Assembly: GCA_025201365.1 (NCBI GenBank)
Contig: JAIXMF010000016.1
Span: 470,122-534,121 of the forward strand
DNA: 64,000 nucleotides
Source of the DNA: Syncephalis plumigaleata
Taxonomy: Eukaryota > Zoopagomycota > Zoopagomycetes > Zoopagales > Piptocephalidaceae
Direction: 5' to 3'
This document shows positions 12,212 through 21,559 of the stretch, in pieces (within the stretch, counting starts at the first letter, position 1; every line of letters begins with the position of its first letter). The notes under the pieces were generated by a model. The model saw nothing but the letters and a program-made list of their open reading frames with translations, was not told where the DNA came from and searched no databases. Position numbers and translations under genes: made by a program.

Positions 12212-15200
12212 CTACTTGATGATGTCCTTGACTTGCTCTGTAGTCATAATGTATTAGTATGGGTATGATTATTGTGGATCATTACTTACTGCTTATTCCT
12301 ATCATTCAATGTATATCGTATTGCGATTAGTATACCGTAGATGACGATTGGAATGATGACTTACACGCTGCTTCTCAGCCTCCAACTAGGACATACAGCA
12401 GTGGATTAGCTTCACGAGATGCTTGACCAAATCAAACGACAAAACTTACTTCTTTCTGTAAATGATCATACGAGGATTGTACATCCCATTGTAATGAGTG
12501 CATGATGCATTATCATTCGAATATCAGCTTACTTGCTATAACAATAGCAATAATACAAGTATGTGTACATTGATTAGTATACCGTAGATTGTAATCAGAA
12601 TAATGACTTACTTCTTTCATACATGATCAAAGTCAATAGTATACCACAGTACAATTAATAGCTATGTAATCGCTGGAATGCTGATTACCTCTAACATTTG
12701 TAGTTTTATGTGAATCATTCAATGACATTACCATTAGCGTTCACATCTTGTAATCAACATGTCAGCTTACCTCTATTAATGTAATCATACACGAATATAG
12801 GACATCTTGCAATTAGTTCATTCAGCGTAACATCGAAAAATAACTTACTTCTATCATTTGTAATCACATATGGTGTATTCATTACGATTAACACATCGTA
12901 TCCTGTGATGGTGCTAGCTTACGTCCTACCATTCATAATCATATAGAAGACGTAACATTACGATTAGTTCGCGATAATTTGTAATCGATATGCTAACTTA
13001 CTTCCTGTTATATGTGATCATAATTGAATTGTATACCAGCTACAATTAGTTCAGCGTATGCTGTAATCATTATTATGACTCACGAGCTGATGCGCATAAG
13101 CGTAAGTGAATTGCACATCAATTTACAATTAATTTGTCGTGTACGGTAAGCATTATTTTGGCTTACTTTCTGTAACGTTCAAGCATATGTGGTTGCACAC
13201 CAATTTACGATTAGTTCGTCGTATGTTATAATCACTATTCTGACCTACCGCCTAATGTGCTAAGTGTAAGTAAGTCATATATTAATTCACGATTAGCCCA
13301 GCGTATGCTATAATTGCTATGCAAACTTACTATCTGTTATATGTAACACAATTGAATTGCACACCAATTAAAAATTAGCTGATTGCGTTCTGTGATTACT
13401 ATTAACTTACGTCCTTTTATATGTCATCATACATGAATTGTATACCATTTGCAGTTAGCTTATCGTATGCTGTAGGCATTATGCTAACTTACATACTGCC
13501 ATTCATAATCATACGTGGATTTCACAATATAATTAGCACATCGTATGATGAAATCAGTATGCTAACTTACTAACTATAGCGTGTATAATCATACGGAAAT
13601 TGTATGGTGTATTATGATCAGTCCATAGTATGCTGTAATTGCTATGACGCTTACCGTCTGCCAGTCATAATCATATGTGAACCGTATAATACATTATGAT
13701 CAGTCCGCCGTATACTGTAACCATTATGCTAACTCACAAGCTATTATTTATAAACGCATTAATTATACGACACGTTACAATTAGCACATCGCCCATTATC
13801 ATTAAAATACTAGCTTACCCACTGCCATTCATAATCATACGGGAATTATATGCCAATTTACAGTTAGTTCATCGCATGCTGTTGCCAACGCGTTCACTCA
13901 CTCTCTATTATTCACAATCATATGTGAATTGTATGTCGCATCGTAATTAATTCATTGTACGATGTAATCGATATGTCAACTTGCATCCTGCCATTCGTAA
14001 TCATAGATGGGTTGCATATCATTTTATAATTAGCTGATTACACGCTGTAATCATTATGCTAACTTACATACTGCCATATATAACAATACATGAATCATAT
14101 TTCAGTTTACAGTAAGCTCATTGCATACTAAATTCGGTACGTTGGCTTACATCCTATCATTCGTGAATATACATAATTGTATGTCGCATCACAATTAGCA
14201 TATCATCCATTGTCATCATAGTAATAGCCTACTATTTGCTATATGTATTCGTATGCAGATAACATGTCACATCCCTATTAGCATACATTCTACGGTGATT
14301 ATAATGCTAGTTTACCATCTGTTGTACGTGATAGTACGTGAATTGGTTGTATTTCACACTCCAATTAATGTCTCGTATGCTTCAATCGAAATGATAACTT
14401 ACGGCCTAGTGTATTCCATAGTCATAGGTGAGCTACATTTTGGGATTGTAGACCACGTGTTAACTTACCGTCTATGTCGTGTGATCATCATACACACACA
14501 CGTATATGAATTGTATGTCGCATTTCACTTAGCATGTCATCCATTGTGATTATTGTGATTATTATTGGAATGCTAGCTTACATCTTTCTACATGCATTGT
14601 TACAAGTCAATGATGTATCATGCTACAATTAGTATATCGTATTCTATAGTCATCATAATGACTTGCCTCCTATTATTCGTAATAATGAGTAAATACTATG
14701 ATTAGTATGCTGTATACTGATACTAGAATGCTAACCTACAGTCTATGCCGTGTAATCATCCATCATGAATCATGTTCCTCATTTCAATTAACACATCACA
14801 TATCACGATAGGAATGTCTAGTTACCCTCTGTTACATGGATGCATACGTGAATTGTCAATCAGCTTGTAATTAATCGATCGCACACTGCAATGATCATCA
14901 CTTACATACTATTACTCGTAATCATATGTGAATTGTATGTCATAGGGTAATGAGTACATCAACTAGTAAGACTGGAATGCTAACTTCTTACAATCTATTA
15001 TGTATATATATATATATGTGTGTGTGTGATGCATTGCTATTAACACGTCATGCATTAGTATGGAAATGTCCACTTACATACTAGTGCAATCATATGCGAA
15101 GAGAATGATGATGGTTGTTGTTGTTAGTAGTACATTATACATGATGCTAGACCAGCAACCTACATCCTGTTACAGGTCATCGTACACGTATCATGACATG

Positions 15201-15955
15201 TCAACTTGTAATGAGCACATCGTATGCTATGATCGAAATGATCACCTACATGCTGTCATGTGTGTGGTGTGTGTGTGTGGAATGACATGTGAAGCAATGT
15301 GCCATTGCAATTAGTATGACGTATACTGCAATCAGAATACCGCCCACTTACAATCTATTACGCGTCATCATCGGTGAATCGAATGCCACATTCCAACGAG
15401 TGCTCGCTTACCCACTAATACATGCAATCATACGTGAATCAAATGGCTCATTGCAATGATACTAGTAGCTTACGTGTTCCTATGCATGATAATCATACGG
15501 GAATCGATTGCCACATTCCAATGAGCGTATGGCAAAGTATCATCGTGATTCACAACTCACCTCCTATCATACGAGTATTGCAATTAGTACATTGTATGTT
15601 TATTTAGACAGAATATCAACTTACGTCTGCTTCTATAATAGTAACATATGATTTTGATTTACATTCCAGCCAACACGATAGATGTCATGATCACGCATTG
15701 TTTAACTCACCAGCTATGATTGATAGCATCATATGTGACATCATCATTAGCATCGCAATCAATGTCATACGATATAGACTTACCATCTATTGATTGTCAT
15801 TAGAAAGACCATTAGATAGTAGCATTACGATTAGCATGTTGACTAGTATCGATGATGATGATGATAGAAATACCAGTGGAATTTGATGATATGGATGTTG
15901 CAGCATTGACTATAGGTTGGCTATTATTGTTATTGTTATCAGCAGATGATTCCAT
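12212..15955 (-). CDS. Micro-exon gene 1: 44 exons of 2-6 nt
   Basis: Exon 1 (15955-15874; ATG, 27 codons plus one base, Asn/Ser-rich) ends at a GTATTT donor. Downstream, every 60-113 nt (usually 82-83), the minus strand shows YAG, then 2-6 nt, then a GTAAGT-like donor, with a CTAAY branch site in between. 34 of 44 mini-exons are exactly 3 nt and four are 6 nt. Exon 1 ends in phase 1. Mini-exon 3 (2 nt, or 8 nt with the alternative acceptor) restores phase 0, and mini-exons 4-36 then read without a stop, beginning EEHWIHDYIYRTEKDTAM. Mini-exons 37-40 are 2 nt each. With them, the last exon (from 12237) reads VKDIIK and stops at 12212. No homolog is recognised. The expected protein is about 80 residues without an obvious signal peptide; an upstream exon is possible. 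Splicing is inferred from sequence only. Confidence 0.65.
12290..15786 (-). repeat. Array of diverged intron/mini-exon modules (array 1)
   Basis: Mini-exon starts in plus coordinates, in transcript order: 15784, 15711, 15625 (2 nt), 15561, 15474 (6 nt), 15412, 15352, 15250, 15164, 15078, 14992, 14906, 14826, 14740, 14667, 14582 (6), 14469, 14403, 14316, 14233 (6), 14151, 14068, 13985, 13902, 13819, 13738, 13655, 13571, 13493, 13411, 13331, 13249, 13167, 13084, 13002, 12923, 12849 (2), 12771 (2), 12689 (2), 12612 (2), 12533, 12450 (6), 12365, 12290 (2). Unmarked ones are 3 nt. Intron bodies are strongly diverged from each other, yet donor, branch site and acceptor persist. Donors include two GC types (13984 and 14666). 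Acceptors at 13414, 12614 and 12292 would be AAG. Confidence 0.8.
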
Positions 15956-16627
15956 GTTGATATTGTCCTAATGGAAGAGCAAGAGAGAAACAAACAAACA
16001 AACGAAATGGAGTAATGAGTATGGAATAGAATAAAAAGAGGATATGATCAAACAGTATGGTAGTTTAGGGAAGTAGTGCAGGCACTTTTGACTAATTTAA
16101 ACGACACCGCATTGACACCTTGCCACTTCTGCATTTCTTTACCGTGTTTATTTACGTGTTCTTTTTCGTGTTTCTGTACGTTCTCTAAGTATATGCATAT
16201 TCAGTTTGCGCTGTATTCCCTTGTGCCTTCTACGCGTTTGTACTCCCACTAGATTACGATAGTAATTACTCATAGCCTTTATTCTACTCTACTCTGCATA
16301 GTTATTCATACTATTGTGTACATTTTTACTGCTTGTAAACTACGATTACTGCAGAGGAACACTTTATTCCGTAACACTTGATCTTGCCACGATATACTCT
16401 TGTCTAACTAGTTTAGTCGTTATTTCATTCTGTACAACAAAGCCGTACACCCTGCTGTGCTCATTACCGTTGTATTTATCGTATTGCTACAGCTACACGC
16501 TATTTTATTCGTTTATCTCGTCACAGTCATAGTAAGTGCCTCTATCCTTCACCGTGCTAATAACCGTTATAGCGAGTATACTAACGACTATATGCTGTGT
16601 TGTAGGCACAGTACACTTCTCGTAATC
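15956..16627. other. Divergent intergenic region
   Basis: 5' flank of micro-exon gene 1 (AAAC and GAGA runs at 15970-16010) and of the plus-strand gene at 16.6 kb. No supported gene. A short upstream exon for either gene cannot be excluded. Confidence 0.45.
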
Positions 16628-17636
16628 ATGGCTTGTGTTTATACTGTGCATCCTTCTATATTCGTAGGTCATAGCACTCATAACCCCGCAAGCGTGCCAC
16701 TCCGCACAATTGCATCGCCGGTTCAAACGAATTCGGTTGCAGCCGCTACAGTCTCCCGACAAACTTGCTGCGCGGAATACTTACTAGACAGTATTGTTAG
16801 CGTAATGAGCAAGCGACTACACCACGACTCTTCAATGCAATTGTATCGTTTTTCTATTGCATTAGCGGCAGTTATCAGCAAGCAGCCCTACAAGGCTGTT
16901 GCGCCGAACATTTCCTATCAGCCATTCTTGATCCGATGAATAAGGTGCTTTATGCGAGTGCACCATTTAAAAGCAATGAAACGAAGACGCTGATGTCACG
17001 TTTTCACGATACCACGACTATGCCTCGTAACCGAGTAGCGAGACCACCACATATTGCTCCACCACCAATCCAGCGCACTCTCTACGTGATAGAGGAATCG
17101 CCACTCGAATCAGATAGCATCCAGCACTCGCTCAACTCAGTAGAGGCATTGCCACTCGAATCAGATAACGACCAGCACGCATCCATGATGTCAAATACAC
17201 CGGAAGAAGAGCTCATCTTTATAATCGAGGACTACACGGATAAGGTGGCATCCAATCCGCGTAAACGACCATTAGAGGATGAAGCTGATCTCGCTACGAG
17301 CTGCATGCCACGAACAAAGAAGGGTCGATTGCAAATCCCGGTTAATACGTGCCAATGGCCACGAACACGTAAACGCACAGCTATGCGACGTCGTATGCAG
17401 CCCTCATTCAAGCTACCTGGCCTAGTACTCGTCTGCCACCAATGGATGTAGACGATGGCTATATGCTTAATACACCAACTACGCCAAATGATGCGCATCT
17501 TCCGATAATGTCATTCTCTCTGACTCAAGTGCTACCGTGGATGGCCACAGCCAAACAGGTTTGGACCAAGCAGCACACGTTGTCGATGCCTTCATTTGAT
17601 TTGACGGAAGATACTATGCTACTTGATACCTACTAA
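16628..17636 (+). CDS. Hypothetical protein with basic NLS-like clusters
   Basis: No family is recognised. Three overlapping frames look like one gene: 16628-16939, then 16936-17451, then 17442-17636. The first junction is an ATGA overlap of stop and start, and both shifts fit a missing base. The protein contains a duplicated EESPLESD/EALPLESD segment, basic clusters PRKRPLED, PRTKKGR and RKRTAMRRR that resemble nuclear localisation signals, and an acidic C-terminus (FDLTEDTMLLDTY). It lies between the two micro-exon genes on the opposite strand. The codon choice looks ordinary for the window. A nuclear role is only a guess from the basic clusters. Confidence 0.4.
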
Positions 17637-18173
17637 TCCAATCCGAGATCCATATACAACCACGCATAGAATGGAGTATTACCACATGGCTCCATGGACA
17701 TTTACAATAGCAACAATTCGAAATTACAAAAATATCATTCAGTATTATTCAGTGCCATAGTTAGTTTAGCGATCATTTTTGTATACAAGCCTATTTGTAA
17801 TCTGTATTCTAGTAAACATGTTAGCATTTTCATGCTCACTATGGCAAATCTTTAGTGCTCATCAATGGCAGTGTATTCTTCAGTATAATATAATGCTTAT
17901 CAATATTTAACTAATGTCCTTCATATTGTCTGAATCTACACATCATCATCATTTCATAATTCTCCATCAACAATGACACGTACACCTGTTACAACCATCA
18001 TGGCTGGCTATATTCTATTGAAATGATTGTATGCATATAATTGACATATTTATTCAATAAACGATTGAATAATCTTGTAGATATATTTCTTGGTCCAAGG
18101 AATAATGACTTGAATGGCATGGACACTAAAGGGACTTGCACCAATCCATTCTTGACTTGAATACCTATAATAT
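17637..18173. other. Convergent 3' region with shared tail segment
   Basis: 3' flank of the hypothetical gene and of micro-exon gene 2. Positions 17932-18060 form a segment repeated at 23399-23550. No gene is seen. Confidence 0.55.
17932..18060 (-). repeat. Shared 3' tail segment, copy 1
   Basis: About 130 bp matching 23399-23550 with few changes, ending at TTGACATATTTATTCAATAAA-like sequence. The last ~25 bp also match the 3' end of micro-exon gene 1 (about 12070). It probably represents a duplicated 3' UTR or downstream flank. Confidence 0.75.
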
Positions 18174-21100
18174 CTACTTGATGATGTCCTTGATTGCTCT
18201 GTAATCATAGTGGATTAGTATGGGTATGATTATTGTGGATTGTTACTTACCGCTTAATGACCTCGCTATTTAATCAATATAGATTATATTGTCATTGGTA
18301 CCTTATAGATTACAAATAGAATAGTAACTTACGGCCTATCATATAAGAACATATGTGAATCATGTACCATAGTGTCATTAGTAAATCATATATTAAGAGC
18401 GGGCGATAACTTACGGCCTATAATAAGGAAATATGTGAATCATGTACCATAGTGAGATTAGCGAACTATAGATCAAGAGCAGATGGTAACCTACCTCCTA
18501 TCATACAAGAACACATGTGGATCATGTACCATAGTGATATTAGTGAATCGTAGATCAAGAGCAGATGATAACCTACCTCCTATCATACAAGAACACATAT
18601 GAATCATGTACCATAGTGATATTAGTGAATCGTAGATTAAGAGCAGATGGTAACCTACTTCCTATCATACAAGAACACATGTGAATCATGTACCATAGTG
18701 AGATTAATGAACCATAGATCAAGAGCAGGCGGTAACTTACTCTCTATTATACAAAAATATACATGTGCCATGTACCATAGTGATATTAGTGAACTATAGA
18801 TTAAGAGCAGGCGGTAACTTACTCTCTATTATACGAAAATATACATGTGAATCATGTACCATAGTGATATTAGTGAACTATAGATCAAGAGCAGGCGGTA
18901 ACTTACTCTCTATTATACAAAAATATACATGTGCCATGTACCATAGTGATATTAGTAAATCATAGATTAAAAGCAGATGATAACCTACCTCCTATCATAC
19001 AAGAACACATATGAATCATGTACCATAGTGATATTAGTGAATCGTAGATTAAGAGCAGATGATAACCTACCTCCTATCATACAAGAACACATGTGAATCA
19101 TGTACCATAGTGATATTAGTGAACTATAGATCAAGAGCAGGCGGTAACTTACTCTCTATTATACAAAAATATACATGTGCCATGTACCATAGTGATATTA
19201 GTAAATCATAGATTAAAGCAGATGATAACCTACCTCCTATCATACAAGAACACATATGAATCATGTACCATAGTGATATTAGTGAATCGTAGATTAAGAG
19301 CGGATGGTAACCTACTCCTATCATACAAGAACACATGTGAATCATGTACCATAGTGAGATTAATGAACCATAGATCAAGAGCAGGCGGTAACTTACTCTC
19401 TATTATACGAAAATATACATGTGCCATGTACCATAGTGATATTAGTAAACCATAGATCAAGAGCAGGCGGTAACTTACTCTCTATTATACGAAAATATAC
19501 ATGTGCCATGTACCATAGTATAATTAGTAAACCATAGATTAAGAGAGGGCCATAACTTACGGCCTATCATACAAGAACACATGTGAGTCATATGTCATAA
19601 TGTAATTAGTAAATTATTCATTAAAACTAAAATGCCGACTTACTTTCTATTGTAGACAATTATACATGGATCATGTGTCATATCGTGGTCAGTACTCATT
19701 GATTACAATCTGAACGGTAACTTACGGCCTAACATACAGGAACATACGTAGATTATGTGTCATATCGTGATTAGTACTCATTCATTCATTACAATTGATG
19801 ACTTACTATCTATCATACAGGAACATACGTGGATCATGTGTCATATCGTAGTTAGTACTCATTCATTGTAATCTGAACGGTAACTTACGGCCTATCATAC
19901 AGGAGCATACGTGGATTATGTGTCATATCGTGATTAGTACTCATTGATTACAATCTGAACGGTAACTTACGGCCTAACATACAGGAGCATATGTGGATCA
20001 TGTGCATATCGTGGTCAGTACTCATTGATTACAATTTGAACGGTAACTTACTTGCTATCATATAGGGGCATGTGTGGATAATGAATCACATTAGTATTAG
20101 TACCTCATTCATTACGGTCAGAATGATAACTTACGGCCTAACATACAGGAACATATGTGGATCATGTGTCATATCGTGGTCAGTACATCGTTCATTACAA
20201 TCTGAACGGTAACTTACCTCCTATTATACAGGAACATATGTGGATCATGTGCCACATAGTGGTTATTATATCATTCATTCTAGTCGGAATGGTAACTTAC
20301 AAACTATCATATGGGGACGTACAGGGCCATGTGTCAATAATGTGGTTAGTACATTCATAAATCATAACTGGAATACTAGCTTACTTGCTATAACACGCAA
20401 GCATACGTGGATTATGTGCCAATAATGTGGTTAGTACCTCATTCATCTAAGCCAAAATGGTAACTTACAGCCTGTCATACAGAAACATATGCAGATCATG
20501 TGTCGTATTATAGTTAGTATTCATTTATTACAATCAGCTGATCACTTACTTTCTATTATACACAAACATATGCAGATCATGTGTCATAGGGTAGTTAGTA
20601 CCTCATTCATTGCAGTCAGAAGTATTAGCTTACGGTCTGACATGCACAAGCACACGTAGATCATGTTCCATATTATCATTAGTATATCCATCGATTACAA
20701 TCAGGAGAATAACTTACTTTCTATCATACAGGAGTATACGTTGATCGTGTGCCAATAATCTGGTTAGTACGTCACATAGTGCGAGCAGAATGACAACTTA
20801 CAGGCTGGTATACAGGAACATACGCGAAACATATGACATATTATAGTTAGTATCTCATTCATTACGGTCAGAATGGTAACTTACGCCCTATCATACAACA
20901 TCATATGTGGATTATGTGCCATAGTATAATTAGTACCTCATAGATTACGGTCAGAATGGAACTTACACGCTGATATATAAGAACACATGTGAATTGCGTC
21001 CCATATCGGAGTTAGTACCCGTTTATTACGGTCAGAATGATGGCTTACCATCTATCATACAGGAGCATACGTGGGTCATTTGCCATATCGTGGTTATTAT

Positions 21101-21559
21101 ATCATTCATTCTAGTCGGAATGGTAACTTACAAACTATCATACAGGAGCATACGTAGATCGTGTATCATATCATAATTAGTACAGATAACTTGTAGCCGT
21201 TATGATAACTTACAGGTACTTGAAATAGTAGTCATACATATATTTTGATTTGTATTACAATTAGCATAGTACTTGTTATGGTCAATAGATAGCTTACCAG
21301 CTATTATTTACAAATCAACATGTGGAATAAACATTACAGTGTGATTAGTATGTCCAAACAACCACTTATATACATGAACTTACGAGCTATCGGTAATCAT
21401 CGGTGGACAATGAAACAATAGGCTACGATTAGTACATTAATTGATAGGGTCACGGCCAGACATACCACGACGATCCAGGACGGGACTAGCTTCAACAGAG
21501 ACCAGACTGGCGACAGCGACAACGGCGGCGGCAATAGCGACAACGACAGAGAACTTCAT
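18174..21559 (-). CDS. Micro-exon gene 2: secreted, 39 exons of 2-5 nt
   Basis: Exon 1 (21559-21466) encodes a strong signal peptide (MKFSVVVAIAAAVVAVAS, likely cleaved after VEA) and a dibasic DRR site, and ends in phase 1 at a GTATGT donor. 39 mini-exons follow with a period of 80-86 nt; 36 are exactly 3 nt. Mini-exon 3 (21214-21218, 5 nt, AAG acceptor) moves the phase to 0, as in gene 1. Mini-exons 4-25 then read openly, beginning FMRGPKTKAQFEAQAAI, and the remainder is Glu/Arg/Ala-rich. Mini-exon 26 (19316-19317) is 2 nt. If a base is missing there, the end reads EEEAA-RAIKDIIK with stop at 18174; if not, the last exon is read in another open frame ending near 18057. The size is about 80-120 residues. 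It could be a small secreted effector or peptide precursor; function is unknown. Confidence 0.7.
18251..21386 (-). repeat. Array of young intron/mini-exon modules (array 2)
   Basis: Mini-exon starts in plus coordinates, in transcript order: 21384, 21298, 21214 (5 nt), 21132, 21049, 20967, 20885, 20802, 20718, 20634, 20550, 20469, 20385, 20301, 20218, 20135, 20052, 19971, 19889, 19807, 19726, 19644, 19561, 19479, 19397, 19316 (2 nt), 19234, 19153, 19071, 18989, 18907, 18823, 18741, 18659, 18577, 18495, 18415, 18333, 18251 (2 nt). Others are 3 nt. Modules from 18495 to 19480 are nearly identical and fall into two kinds, carrying GAG (or GAA) and AGA. A third kind carrying GCC dominates 19561-20135. 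Modules above 20200 are more diverged. Short open frames seen across this array are products of the repetition. Confidence 0.85.

Noticed and set aside
12290-12298. Nine-nt reading of the last mini-exon in gene 1 (and 15 nt in gene 2, 18251-18265)
   Set aside because: Both longer versions contain an in-frame TAA in phase 0. The 2-nt version with an AAG acceptor gives matching KDIIK ends, though this remains uncertain.
13696-15607. Plus-strand frames of 60-98 codons across array 1
   Set aside because: Antisense to the intron modules, hydrophobic and Cys-poor by base composition only, no family resemblance.
18765-19460. Open frames across array 2 on both strands
   Set aside because: They repeat the same 27-residue block because the DNA repeats; they run through intron bodies and have no start context or homology.
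18251-21386. Regular ~82-bp repetition as a CRISPR array or plain satellite
   Set aside because: Repeats are long, imperfect and in an intron-bearing nuclear genome; no spacer/repeat pattern. A plain satellite does not explain conserved donor, branch and acceptor with varying 3-nt centres and a signal-peptide exon at one end.
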